Shown: one piece after another, positions 27,503 to 38,220 of the stretch
Numbering within the stretch: position 1 is the first letter of the stretch
Layout of the letters: every line of letters begins with the position of its first letter
Source of the DNA: Paludibacteraceae bacterium
GTDB lineage: Bacteria > Bacteroidota > Bacteroidia > Bacteroidales > Paludibacteraceae
NCBI GenBank assembly: GCA_905233935.1
Contig: CAJOFU010000026.1
Coordinates: forward strand, 13,113 to 77,112
Length of the DNA: 64,000 nucleotides
Direction of reading: 5' to 3'
Position numbers and translations under genes: made by a program
The notes under the pieces: generated by a model
The model's input: the letters and a program-made list of their open reading frames with translations, nothing else
Databases searched by the model: none
What the model was told of the DNA's origin: nothing

Positions 27503-30500
27503 TTATTTCACGTTCTCACCGAGCACGTTGTAGATCTTGCCGTCACGACGAATGAAGAGTTGACCGTTGCTGATAAATTTGCAGCCGTCTGTGGTTACCG
27601 GTTGCGGAGCGAGGTCCTCATAACCTGTGGGTACGGTGTGCGGTTGTGTGCGTTTGACCTGCATGGTGTTGAGCAGCGTAGCGTCGCCGTTGCTGTCTGC
27701 CGTGTAGGAGTTGAACTCCAAGCAGTCGGACTTGACGGTAATCTTCGTGAAACAAGGTGCTTCGGGCTGGGCGAACATTCCGGTGAACAGATCAAAGTAG
27801 TTCTGTACTTTGTGTTTGCTGTAGTAACTTTGCAGTTTGTCGCGGTCGTAGGGGCTATATCGTTTGCGTCCGCAGGTAGCACCGATGAAGTACAGCGTGC
27901 CGTCGTCCACGGTATATGTGCCGCCTTTGTAGCCGGAGATGCTGACCTTGCTGTTCACCTCCACGGGTTCGCGGTCGGCGATAGCACTGAGAATAGGCGT
28001 ACGTGTATCGGGATTGACAGGTCCGATGACCTCGTAGGTGTGGTCATGACCTTGCAGCAGTAGATCGATCTCGCACTCTTTCATGACAGGCAACATACAG
28101 GCGCGGAAGGTTGGTCCTTCCTCATCCTTGCAGTGACCTGAACCGCAGAACACGTTCTTGTGCACAAGTCCGACGCGGTACTTCGTGTGCGGATACTTGG
28201 CTACCTGCTCCTTGAACCAGTAGCCTACATCGTTGGTCAGGTATTCCGATGTTTGCACACTGTAACTATAGTCTCCACGCCAGTAGTCTTGCTTCGAATA
28301 GACGAGGAAAAGTACATCGCCATATACGAAGCTGTAGGTTATACCTTCAAACTGCGGCTTGACGGCAGCCGTGATGTTGAAGGCGTTGTCGGTGTTGAAG
28401 TGGTAAGTGTAGTTGATGTTCGGGCTGTCATCGTGATTGCCGTCGGTAGGTACAACCGGCATAAGCATCAACACGGGTTTTAACGCCTCTTCGAACCAGC
28501 GTTCCCACTCCCACTCGCTGTTGGCAGCCGTGCCGGTATCGACAAAGTCACCCGGGAAGACGCAGAACCGTGCATCGGGGCAAGTCTTAGCCACCGCCTC
28601 GGCACACCAGCGCGCATAATCGACGTACTCCTGATCCTGAATATGGCTGTCGGACATATAGATGAAACTGTACTCACCCTGATCATTGTCCTGGGTGCGG
28701 AACTGTGCTATGTCGCTCCAGTGACCGTCATAACCGACGCGCCATGAATAGGTCGTACCGGGAGTGAGATTCTCGGCGAGAGCCTTGTGGCTGACGTAGG
28801 TGAACTTGGTGTTCGACGGGAGTTGTGCCGCTTCGATAATACCGGACTTCTGCGCCGCATAATGCAGCGGTTTGGTGGTGGTCGGTGTGGCTTCTACGGT
28901 CAGCACATCTGTGCCAGACGCAAAGTCTTCCGCCGTGGCGTCCGCCTTGGCTATCAATTGCACCTCACCGTCGGTGATGCCGCCGTTGGTGAACCAGCAG
29001 AATGCCATCCGTGTGAGCGGGTCGCCGTTGATGTTCGCGATCATATTGTAAGGTTCTTCCTTGCCGATAAGATTAGCAATTGCCTCGCGCATAGCTTGCA
29101 ACTTGGCGGTGATAATAGAATAGTCGCTACATTTGGCACTGTCAATGCGTGCCGCCTCTTTGGCTACGAGCAGCGGAATGAAACTCGGGACGGTATAGTC
29201 CTCTATACTGTAGAGTTCGTCTGCCTCCAACACTTCTTGAGGATAGTGATAGACGGGTTTGGGGGTAATCGTCAGTTGCGCCGAAGCCGAGTGACCGCCG
29301 TCAAGTGCTATGGCGTGAACGGTTGTTTGCCCCACGGCGAGCGCGGTGATGATGCCGTCGGCATCCACGCTGGCGATGGTCGGGTCGTCAATGCCCCATT
29401 GTAGCCGTTTGTCGGTTGCGTTACTCGGGGTGAACAACACATCGAATGCGCCGACCTGCTCCATCTCCACGTTGAGGTTCTGCGGCGTGAGCGTGATACT
29501 GGTGAGGCTGGCCGATTCTGTCGGCGGAGCTTGATCGTACGCTCCCGCTTTGCCAATCAGTGGCGAGCCGGCAGACAGACTGTAGTCGGCGCGGCGCATA
29601 GCGATCGTTTGCAGGCTGCTCTGCGGCAGTCCCGCAAAGTCGGTAGGGTTGACAAAATGCTGCATCCTTCATTGCAGCGATGCAGCCTTCCATCATCGGG
29701 TTGTTGTGTACGTATACACCGTCGAATCCGTCATTCGTATAGTTGCCGGACGAGTTGCTGGTTGCTGCGATGAAGTTCAACGGATCGGAGAGATCGGATG
29801 CCTGATTGCCCCAGAAGACCGAGTTAAAGACCTTCGCCACGGAGTGGATGCCGGCATAACCGCCTTCGCTGTAGTTGTTACAGACGGTGCAGTGGTCAAC
29901 CTTGCCTGACTTGTTGTATATACCTGCTGTGGCAGGCCATGTGGGGTCGTTGGCTTCGCAGTTATGGATGACGCAGCAGCTGACCGTACCGCCGTTGTTG
30001 TACACGCCGCCGTATTTGCCCGCGCAGCCTCGGATGATGCAATGCTCCACTGTGCAACCGCTGCTGACGCACACACCTCCGCCTTCCTTGGTAGAGGTGC
30101 AAAGCTCGATCAGGCAATTGCTGAGTGCGGCATCGGAGTGCATATACACGCCGCCGCCCGAACTGGTGCTCGTGCAGTTGCGGATCACACAATGGCGCAG
30201 CGTGATGTTGCCATAGATAGCAGCTCCGCCGCCGCTGTGTCCGTGCGAAGCGTTTTGCAGCACCAGCCCGTCCACCACGGTTGGGTTGGTGAACGCCTTG
30301 CTTGCCGCTATGAGCCTGTTGCCGACATTCTCGCCCTCAATGACAGTAGGGTAGCGGTCTATATCTTGTTCGCCGGTGGCAGGGTTATAGCTGCCAAAGA
30401 TGTGCTTGCCGTCAACAAGGGTGATAGCAGCAGGGTAGGAGCCTTGTGCAATAAAAACTGTATCCCCGACAGCGGCTGCGGAGAGTGCTTTCTTGACGGT

Positions 30501-30626
30501 TAGCTTGGCGGTTGCCCACGAGGTGCCATCCTTGCTGTCTGAACCGTCAGGGCGGACAAACATGTTGGCTGCGTTCGCCCCCGAAAGGGCGATTGCAGCC
30601 AACATGATAAGAAAACTACGTTTCAT
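27503..30626 (-). pseudogene. secreted phosphoesterase paralogue 1, one frameshift
   Basis: Two frames together encode one secreted protein of about 1040 aa. Order: signal peptide (MKRSFLIMLAAIALSGANA), a right-handed beta-helix, a BIG2-like Ig domain, a purple-acid-phosphatase N-terminal (FN3-like) domain, and a calcineurin-like metallophosphatase with DSHIQD, GDFVDTG, DGNHDD, VHKN and GHDHTYE. It ends NGQLFIRRDGKIYNVLG then ENVK. The frame breaks at an AAAA run (29654-29657); removing one base restores MKDAAFVNPTDFAG, matching paralogue 2. Intact catalytic motifs and a homopolymer site suggest either a recent mutation or a sequence error. Confidence 0.87.
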
Positions 30627-30632
30627 AATCAG

Positions 30633-33600
30633 TTACTTCACGTTCTCACCGAGCACGTTGTAGATCTTGCCGTCGCGCTGGATGAATACCTGACCGTCGC
30701 GGATGAACTTCTCGCCGTCGCGAACGTTGGGCTGATACAGACTCTCGCAGCCGGTAGGCGTGCCGTGAGGTTTGGTGCGCTTGATGTTGATGGTGTTGAA
30801 CTCTTCCTTGTTACCGTTGTCGTCGGTCTTGTATGTAACGACTTCAATACCTTGGTCACTTACGTTGAATCGGCTGTAGCTCGGGCTTCCGGGCTGACCG
30901 AAGCGTGAGGTAAACAGGCTAAACAAGTCTTTCACATTGTGGTGCTTGTAGTCGAACAGGATTGCCGGATCTTCGGTGTACTCATCCTCCATCTTCTGCT
31001 TGCTGTACGGATAGTAACGTTTACGTCCGCAAGTAGCACCGATGAAGTACAATGTGCCGTCATCCACGGTGAACGTACCGCCGGATTTACCGGTCATGTT
31101 CGTGTTCGTATTCACCGCAACGGATTCAACGTCGGCAACTGCACCCTCAACCACTTTGCGGGTATCCGGATCAACAGGACCCATTACCTCGTAGCAGTGG
31201 TCGTGACCTTGGATAGCGAGGTCGATCTCGCACTCCTTGAAGATCGGTAACATCATATTCCTAATAAGCGGGCACTCATCATCCGTGTGGTGACCGGCTC
31301 CGGAGAAGATGTTCTTGTGCGAAACGGTTACACGGTACTTGGTGTTCGGGTATTTCTCTATCTGATCGAGGAACCAGTTGCGTACATCTACTGACAGATA
31401 CGACGATTGCATGCCTTCTTCCGAGGTGCCCGGCGTTCTCCACCAGTCTTGCAACGAATAAACGAGGAATAGTACGTCGCCATATACGAAGCTGTAGGTA
31501 ATGCCTTGGAATTGCGGCTTTGTTGAAGCCATGCTGGCGAAACTCCAGTCGGTGTTGAAGTGGTAGTCGTAGTTCAGACTCTTGCTGTCGTCGTGGTTTC
31601 CGTCGGTCGGAACGAACGCCATTTTGTTCAATGCCGGACGCATCGAGCCGTCGAACCACTGCTCCCACTGCCATTCGGAGTTGGTGTCACCGCCGGTATC
31701 GGCAAAGTCACCCGGGAAGAGGCAGAACTTGGCGTCAGGCTCGTTCTTGGCTACTGCGTAAGCGCACTTGTAGGCTTCGTTGATATACTCGTAATCCTGA
31801 ATATGGCTGTCGGACATATACAGGAACGAGAAGTCGCCTTGGTCAGCATCCTTGGTAACGAATTGTGCAATCTCGCTCCAGTATTCGCCAAAACCTACAC
31901 GCCAGCTATATACCGTGCCCGGCGTGAGTTCGGTAGCCTGTGCCTTGTGGCTGACATAATCGAACTTCGTGTTACGCGGCAGACCGGCAGCAGTACAGAT
32001 GTCATATTTCGGGCTCTCGCTTGCCTGAATAGGTGTGTAGTGCAGGCTGGTTGACTTCGTTTGAGCATTGACGGTGATGACGCAGTCGCAGGTCTCAAAG
32101 TCCTCAACCGTAGCATTCGCCTTCGCGATCAACTGCACCTTGCCTTCGGTTATACCGCCGTTGGTGAACCAGCAGAAGCCCATGTGCGTAGCCGGGTCGC
32201 CGTAGATAGTAGCAATCTGGTTGTACGGCATTTGTTTAACTTGTAGATTAGCAATCGCTTCGTTCATTTTCTCGAGATTACCGGCAATAGTCGGCAGCAA
32301 CTCCTTGTTGTCATCATCCAAGCTGTCGATCTTGGCAGCGGTCTTCGGAACGAGGAACTTGATGTAGCTGGGTACAGTGTAGTCTTCCATCTTATACATC
32401 GCCTCGGCATCCAACACCTCTTGCGGATATCTTACAGGCGGTTTCTCTTTGATGATAACCGTAGCTGAAGCTGTGTAATCGCCATCCAGAGTCTTGACGC
32501 GGGCAGTTGTCGTGCCTGGCTTGACACCGGTCACTTTGCCGTTTTGGATGGTAGCAATAGTTGCATCATCGATCGACCATTCTACGCGTTTGTTGTTTGC
32601 ATTCTCCGGCTCAACTTGGGCTACCAGTGTACCGGTTTTGCCTTCTACAATCTCAATCGAACTCGGCAGAATGCTTACACCCGTAACAGGAATTACTACT
32701 GCCTCCGGATCATATTCGTAAGCACCTATATCATAGCCGTCACCCTTCGGACGAGCCACACCTTCGATGTCCTTAGTAGGAGCGCTTGCTGCGTCAGCCT
32801 GATCCAATAATTTAGTCGAAGCATCGGTAAGCGAGAAATCGGCTTTGGCTACGGCGGCCATCTCTACCTCCGTCTTCGGCAGACCAACGAAACCTGTCGG
32901 GTTGCGGAAGTTAGGACCATCAGCGTCATTATTGTTTACTGACAAGCCGGTAGTTATACCACCACTGCCTACATCACCAATATTCTTGGTAGCTCCTGTA
33001 GAGGCATCAACGTAATTGACATATTGATAGGTTGTATTGTTTCCCCAAAATACGGTATTCGTCACGCGCCCCGTTGTACGGCTACCGGCATAGCGGTCGC
33101 CGAAGTTGTTACAAATGGTGTTATTAAAGAACGAACCGGCTCCATAGATACAGCCGTTATAGGTCGAGTAGTTGTTATAAAGCACGCAGTTTTGTACTAT
33201 GCCGCTATTGTTACGGATACCACCGATACTACCTTTACATCCGCGGATGATACAGTTCTCGATAATACCTGCACCTTCGTTGTTGTAGATACCACCTACG
33301 CCGCTCTCTGCACCGGTACAAACGCAGTACTCGATCAGGCAGTTACGTACAACTGCCGGATTGGTAGCATTGCCTTGCTCCATCCAGATTGCACCGGCGT
33401 TCGAACCACTCTCGCAGTTGCGGAAATGGCAGTTCTGTACCGTCATATTACCGCGCATATATACGGCCGCTGCACCCCATGTGCTGTGTTTTGCATTCTG
33501 GAATACCAGACCGTCAATCATAATAGGATCAGCGGGAGGATCATCGTATTTGACGAGCAGCCAGGAGGTCAGACCTGTTCCGTCCAAGATACTTTCGTAC

Positions 33601-33869
33601 AATTCCAAGTCCCGCTCACCGGTCTCGGCATTGTAGCCGCCCATGTATGTGCAACCACTCTGCGCAGAGATAGCCTCATTATATACACCTTCGGCAATAA
33701 ACATCGTGTCGCCGACACCTACACTCCAGATTGCTCCGGCGATAGTTGTCTTAGCGTGTTCCCAGGATTTGCCATCTCCGTCGTCACCCGTCGGAGAAAC
33801 GTACCTGTTGCTTGCTGACGCGCACAGCACCGCTGCGCTAAACGTCAAGAGAAATAGAAATCGTTTCAT
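30633..33869 (-). CDS. secreted beta-helix / purple-acid-phosphatase-like phosphoesterase, paralogue 2 (intact)
   Basis: A 1078-aa secreted protein and the complete reference for this tandem family. The ATG at 33869 (MKRFLFLLTFSAAVLCASA) gives a proper signal peptide; an ATG 33 bases upstream does not. Beta-helix (about 25-340), BIG2-like domain (VTGVSILPSSIEIVEGK), PAP-type FN3 domain (GFCWFTNGGITEGKV, TPGTVYSWRVGF), then metallophosphatase ligands SDSHIQD (about 687), PGDFADTG (about 720), DGNHDD (about 762), VSHKN and GHDHCYE (about 890). It ends DGQVFIQRDGKIYNVLG then ENVK. Likely releases phosphate from an extracellular substrate; the substrate is unknown. Confidence 0.9.
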   Translation of the reverse strand: MKRFLFLLTFSAAVLCASASNRYVSPTGDDGDGKSWEHAKTTIAGAIWSVGVGDTMFIAEGVYNEAISAQSGCTYMGGYNAETGERDLELYESILDGTGLTSWLLVKYDDPPADPIMIDGLVFQNAKHSTWGAAAVYMRGNMTVQNCHFRNCESGSNAGAIWMEQGNATNPAVVRNCLIEYCVCTGAESGVGGIYNNEGAGIIENCIIRGCKGSIGGIRNNSGIVQNCVLYNNYSTYNGCIYGAGSFFNNTICNNFGDRYAGSRTTGRVTNTVFWGNNTTYQYVNYVDASTGATKNIGDVGSGGITTGLSVNNNDADGPNFRNPTGFVGLPKTEVEMAAVAKADFSLTDASTKLLDQADAASAPTKDIEGVARPKGDGYDIGAYEYDPEAVVIPVTGVSILPSSIEIVEGKTGTLVAQVEPENANNKRVEWSIDDATIATIQNGKVTGVKPGTTTARVKTLDGDYTASATVIIKEKPPVRYPQEVLDAEAMYKMEDYTVPSYIKFLVPKTAAKIDSLDDDNKELLPTIAGNLEKMNEAIANLQVKQMPYNQIATIYGDPATHMGFCWFTNGGITEGKVQLIAKANATVEDFETCDCVITVNAQTKSTSLHYTPIQASESPKYDICTAAGLPRNTKFDYVSHKAQATELTPGTVYSWRVGFGEYWSEIAQFVTKDADQGDFSFLYMSDSHIQDYEYINEAYKCAYAVAKNEPDAKFCLFPGDFADTGGDTNSEWQWEQWFDGSMRPALNKMAFVPTDGNHDDSKSLNYDYHFNTDWSFASMASTKPQFQGITYSFVYGDVLFLVYSLQDWWRTPGTSEEGMQSSYLSVDVRNWFLDQIEKYPNTKYRVTVSHKNIFSGAGHHTDDECPLIRNMMLPIFKECEIDLAIQGHDHCYEVMGPVDPDTRKVVEGAVADVESVAVNTNTNMTGKSGGTFTVDDGTLYFIGATCGRKRYYPYSKQKMEDEYTEDPAILFDYKHHNVKDLFSLFTSRFGQPGSPSYSRFNVSDQGIEVVTYKTDDNGNKEEFNTINIKRTKPHGTPTGCESLYQPNVRDGEKFIRDGQVFIQRDGKIYNVLGENVK

Positions 33870-33939
33870 ATAATTAGAATTTGGGGTTAATAATATCTTC
33901 ACTTAGTAACTTTTTCAACTTTTAACTTTCGAACTTCTT

Positions 33940-33960
33940 TCAACTCTCAACTCTCAACTA
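33940..33960 (-). repeat. 7-bp tandem repeat in a phosphoesterase spacer
   Basis: TCAACTC, TCAACTC, TCAACTA in the spacer downstream of the lipoprotein paralogue and upstream of paralogue 2. The same 7-mer family recurs four times at 39372-39399. Confidence 0.8.
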
Positions 33961-35696
33961 ATTCCCCGGCACTCCGTGCTCCTTCGTGCGAACCACTTTC
34001 ATTGTATTGAACAGCGTCACGTTACCTTGGTCGTCATCGGCGGTGTAGGAGTTGAACTCGATGCAGTCGTCCTTGACGGTGATCTTCGTGAAGCTCGGAG
34101 CCTCGGGCTGACCAAACATGCCGGTGAACAGGTCGAAGTAGTTCTTTACGTTGTGGTGATGGTTGTCAAAGATCACAGCAGGGTCTTCGCTATAGTCACT
34201 CTCCATCCGCTCACGGCTGTGCGGATAGTAACGCTTGTGACCGCAAGTAGCGCCAATGAAATAGAACGTACCGTCGTCGGTGCAGAACGTACCGCCCTTC
34301 TTACCGGTCATGTTCTTGTTTCTGTCAACCTCCACCTCTTCGACATCGCTGATGGCGCTCAATATCGGTGTGCAGTCGTCGGGATTAACCGGACCGATGA
34401 CCTCGTAGGTGTGGTCATGACCTTGTAGGGCGATGTCAATCTCGCACTCTTTCATGGTCGGCAACATGCAGTTGCGGAACAACGGTGGCTCATCGTCGGT
34501 CGAGTGATCCGAACCCGAGAACAGGTTGAAGTGCGCCAGCGAGATGCGGTACTTCGTGTCAGGATTCTCGGTCACCGACTTGCGAAACCAGGAACTTACG
34601 TGGTCGGTCAGGTAGGTTGACCAGGTTCTGCCGACCTGATCGTACGACTCGCGCCAGAAGTCTTGCATGGAGAAGACGAGGAATAGCACATCACCATATA
34701 CGAAGTTATACACGATTCCCTCAAACTGCGGTTTGTCGGTTACGGTGTAGTTGAACTCATTGTCGGTGTTGAAGTGGTAGGTGTAGTTCAGGTTCGGACT
34801 GTCGTCATGGTTACCATCGGTCGGCACAACCGTCATCGCATTCAGCATCGGACGCATCGAGCCTTCGAACCAGCGCTCCCATTGCCACTCCGAGTTGGGA
34901 ATACGCAGAACCGTGCCTCGGGCACAGTCTTCACGGCTGCAAGTGCACAGCGGCGCGCTTCTTTGATATATTGTGAGTTCATGATGTGGCTGTCGGTCAT
35001 GTACAGGAACGTGAACTCTCCTTGGTTGGCATCCTCGGTGCGGAAATGTCCGATCGGACTCCAGTGACCTTTGCCTTCGGTGTCATTGTAACCTACACGC
35101 CATGAATATTCCGTGCCGGGGGTAAGGTCGGTGGCTGTGGCTTTGTGGCTGATGTACTTGTACCGCTCGTTGCTCTCAATGCCCGAAGCGTTGACAATAT
35201 ATCTTGCCTTGCCGCTATAGCGCAGGCTCTTTGTCTGCTTAGCCGCAGCCTGAATAGTGGTAACACCACCTGCCTCAAAGTCCGCAGCCGTAGCATCCGC
35301 CTTGGCTATGATCTGTACCTCGCCGTCGGTTACGCCATCGTTAGTAAACCAGCAGAAGCCCATTCGGGTCTTCGGGTCGCCGTTGATAGTGGCAATCATG
35401 CAGTACGGCTCGGTCTTCGGCACGAGGGCTTTGATTGCCTGACGCATGGCCTCTATATTCTCTTTGGATGAGTCGTTGGAGCACGACTGAATAGCAATCT
35501 TCAGCATCGTGTGGCTGGGAACAGTCCAGTCAGCAATGGTGTAGATCGAGTCCGCCAACTCCCACTCGGTCTTCGGCACATATACCTCAGTCGAGTCTTT
35601 GGGATCTTTGGGATCCGGTTCAACTGCCGGGTCAGACTTACATGCTGCAAGCAGAACAATGCAGCACGTCATCAACAAGTAATAGATTTTTTTCAT
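33958..35696 (-). pseudogene. phosphoesterase lipoprotein, paralogue 3, broken by an internal deletion
   Basis: A lipoprotein version of the tandem phosphoesterases: lipobox VLLAAC, no beta-helix or BIG2 domain, then the PAP-type FN3 domain (GFCWFTNDGVTDGEV) and a metallophosphatase. At 34896/34897 the sequence jumps from ARFCVFP to NSEWQWERW. Compared with paralogue 1, 31 bases are missing, which removes the metal-ligand motif GDFVDTG and shifts the frame. Downstream, DGNHDDS and GHDHTYE persist in the other frame. No C-terminal tail. Loss of a ligand plus a frameshift makes an active product unlikely. Confidence 0.88.
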
Positions 35697-35710
35697 TGTT
35701 GTTATTTGTT

Positions 35711-35750
35711 TTTCGATATATCGATATTTCGGTATTTCGATATATCGGGG
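35711..35750. repeat. 8-bp tandem repeat, CGATATATCG palindromes
   Basis: Five degenerate 8-mers (TTTCGATA, TATCGATA, TTTCGGTA, TTTCGATA, TATCGGGG) fill the gap between two phosphoesterase genes. The palindrome CGATATATCG occurs twice (35714-35723, 35738-35747). No gene function is evident. Confidence 0.8.
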
Positions 35751-35754
35751 TTAA

Positions 35755-38220
35755 TCATTTCACCACCGTCAATGTGTTGAACAATTCAATCTTCCCGTTC
35801 GGCAGCACCTTGAACGACTCCATTAGGATATCCTTTTTCCTTATTGTTACGCGCGTGTACGAAGGCGCGCCGGGCTGCCCGAACATGCCGGTGAACAGAT
35901 CGAAGTAGTTGTCGATCTTATGAATGTGCTTGCTGGCATCCATCTCTTCACGGCTGAGTGGTGTGTAACGCTTCGCGCCGCAGGTCGCACCGATGAAATA
36001 CAGCGTAGCGTCGCTGACATTGTACGTGCCGTCTTTCTTGCCCGTTGCATTCCTAACTGGATCCACCGCTACTGACTGCTGATTGCTGATGGCTGACAGC
36101 TGCGGCTTGCGCGAGTCAGGGTCAACAGGCCCGATAACCTCGTAGGTGTGATCGTGCCCTTGCAGCACGAGGTCAATCTTACAGTCTTTCATCACCGGCA
36201 GCAGCGTGGCACGCAACAGCGGCGTTTCTTTGTCTCTTTGATGATCCGATCCCGAGAACAGATTCTTGTGCACCAGCCCCACACGCCACTTCACCTCCGG
36301 CGTGGCGGCTACCTGACGGCGGAACCAGCCGCCCAAATCGCGCTCCAAGTACTCCGACGTACCGGCTTGGTAATCGTACTCCCCACGCCAGAAGTCTTGT
36401 TCGGAGAAAGCGATGAGTTGCATCGGCCCGTAGGTAAAACTATAGTTGATTCCCGCAAACTGCGGACGCACCTGTGTCGTCAGGTTGAACGTGGTATCCG
36501 TATTGAAGTGATAGGTGTAATTCAGCAGTGGGCTGTCGTCATGATTGCCGTCCGTTGGCACGAGCGGCATCCGCCTCAGCACGGGCTGCAACGCCTCTTC
36601 AAACCAGCGTTCCCACTCCCATTCGCTGTTCTTGTCTGTGCCGGTATCTACAAAATCCCCGGGGAACACGCAGAACCGTGCATCCCGTTCGTAACGAGCC
36701 ACCGCCTCGGCACACAGGCGCGCAGCGTCGATATATTCCTTGTTCTGTATATGACTGTCGGTCATATAGATGAAACTGAACTCCTCCTCATTCTCATCCG
36801 CCGTACGGAAATGTCCGACTTCACTCCAATGTTCCCCGTAACCTACGCGGTACGAATAGTCAGTGCCCGGTTGGAGGTTTTCCGCTACCGCCTTATGACT
36901 CACATAACGAAACGCCGTGCGTTTGTCCATCTTCGCCGCCTTCAGTATCCCCGAACTCGATATCGCATAATGCAAGGGCGGGGTAGTGGTGGCAGTCGCC
37001 GAAACGGTAAATGGCACTTGACCTTTTGCCCAAATCTGTACTTCACCTTGCTCTACACCTTCGTTCGTGAACCAACAAAATGCCATTCGTGTCTTCGGGT
37101 CACCGTTGATGTTTGCCACTATGCAGTACGGCTGCTCTTTCGGTTGCAACACTATCGTCTCATCCGTCAGGTGCGCCACAAAACTCGGTACACTATAGTT
37201 TGCTTTCGTGTATAGCGTATAGTCCTTGTTCGGGTTCACTCGTTTCGGTCCCTGAGGCATTGACGCGATACGATGAGTCGGTTTGCCGATGCGGTAGTCC
37301 GCTACCAGCATCATCGCTTCTTCCTCTGCAGCCTGAGGCACTCCGGCAAAACCCGTAGGATCGACAAAATGCGGACCATCCTCTGCCTCGTTGTCGGCAT
37401 TCAGCCAAGGCTTGTCAAAGAAGTGCTCCTCAAAGCCTTCGTCCGCACGGCTCGTGCCGGAGATGCTTTCGTCAGAAACGTAGTTCGTGGGGTCAACGAA
37501 TCCGTACTCGTTCACATTGCCCCACATCGTGCAGTCATAAACCGAACTCTCCGAGTGAATACCTCCATAGCGGTCGCCGTAGTTGTTCGCAATGACGCAC
37601 TCAATCAACGTACCGTCGAAGTTCGCCACACCACCTGCGTCCGGCCATTCGTGCCCCGTAGCAGTACAGTTGTGGATAACGCATTCCTCCAACCGTGCGC
37701 CGAGTGCTGAGGCTTCCGGCAGATCGCCCTTGATCAGCACTCCACCGCACAGCACGCCGCTGCAACCGCGCACTACGCAATGCCGCATCGTCACCTTCCC
37801 GCGCAACCACGCTGCTCCGCCACGCTCGTTATGTCGTGCGTTTTGCAGAACAAAATCCTCAATGCGCGTCGGCTGTTGGCAGTCGCGCTCGCAACTGATG
37901 AGCCGTGTACCGAATCCTTTTCCTTCCAGAATAGTCTTCCGACTGTGGTCGCAATCGCGTGCCAATGGTTGGTCGGCTACACAGCCGCCGATGATGGTCA
38001 CGCCGTCCTTGAGCGTGAACGCTTCGCTGAACGTTCCCGCCTCCACGAGCAGTGTATCGCCCGCGCGGCAATCATCCAGCGCAAGACGGATACTGCCTTG
38101 TGCCCGCTCCCAACACTTGCCGTCATCATCCAGCCGTCCTCCCACACGCACATACCACGTAGCCGCCGACGCTTGCAGCGTCAGTGCTACGAGTAGTGCT
38201 ATGTTCAAAAACCGTTGCAA
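35755..38220 (-). CDS. secreted beta-helix / purple-acid-phosphatase-like phosphoesterase, paralogue 4 (intact, no tail)
   Basis: An 821-aa secreted enzyme if translation starts at the TTG at 38220. This is the only candidate placed correctly before the signal peptide (LQRFLNIALLVALTLQASA). The frame stays open upstream to 38415, but that part runs through structured element C and into the pfkB end, so it is not coding. Beta-helix, PAP-type FN3 domain (AFCWFTNEGVEQGEV) and metallophosphatase motifs DSHIQN, GDFVDTG, DGNHDD, VHKN and GHDHTYE are intact. It lacks the BIG2-like domain and ends FNTLTVVK without the shared tail. Confidence 0.85.
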   Translation of the reverse strand: MQRFLNIALLVALTLQASAATWYVRVGGRLDDDGKCWERAQGSIRLALDDCRAGDTLLVEAGTFSEAFTLKDGVTIIGGCVADQPLARDCDHSRKTILEGKGFGTRLISCERDCQQPTRIEDFVLQNARHNERGGAAWLRGKVTMRHCVVRGCSGVLCGGVLIKGDLPEASALGARLEECVIHNCTATGHEWPDAGGVANFDGTLIECVIANNYGDRYGGIHSESSVYDCTMWGNVNEYGFVDPTNYVSDESISGTSRADEGFEEHFFDKPWLNADNEAEDGPHFVDPTGFAGVPQAAEEEAMMLVADYRIGKPTHRIASMPQGPKRVNPNKDYTLYTKANYSVPSFVAHLTDETIVLQPKEQPYCIVANINGDPKTRMAFCWFTNEGVEQGEVQIWAKGQVPFTVSATATTTPPLHYAISSSGILKAAKMDKRTAFRYVSHKAVAENLQPGTDYSYRVGYGEHWSEVGHFRTADENEEEFSFIYMTDSHIQNKEYIDAARLCAEAVARYERDARFCVFPGDFVDTGTDKNSEWEWERWFEEALQPVLRRMPLVPTDGNHDDSPLLNYTYHFNTDTTFNLTTQVRPQFAGINYSFTYGPMQLIAFSEQDFWRGEYDYQAGTSEYLERDLGGWFRRQVAATPEVKWRVGLVHKNLFSGSDHQRDKETPLLRATLLPVMKDCKIDLVLQGHDHTYEVIGPVDPDSRKPQLSAISNQQSVAVDPVRNATGKKDGTYNVSDATLYFIGATCGAKRYTPLSREEMDASKHIHKIDNYFDLFTGMFGQPGAPSYTRVTIRKKDILMESFKVLPNGKIELFNTLTVVK

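Noticed and set aside
36148-37215. 355-codon open frame on the plus strand
   Set aside because: Antisense to the conserved phosphoesterase paralogue 4; shadow of its codon usage.
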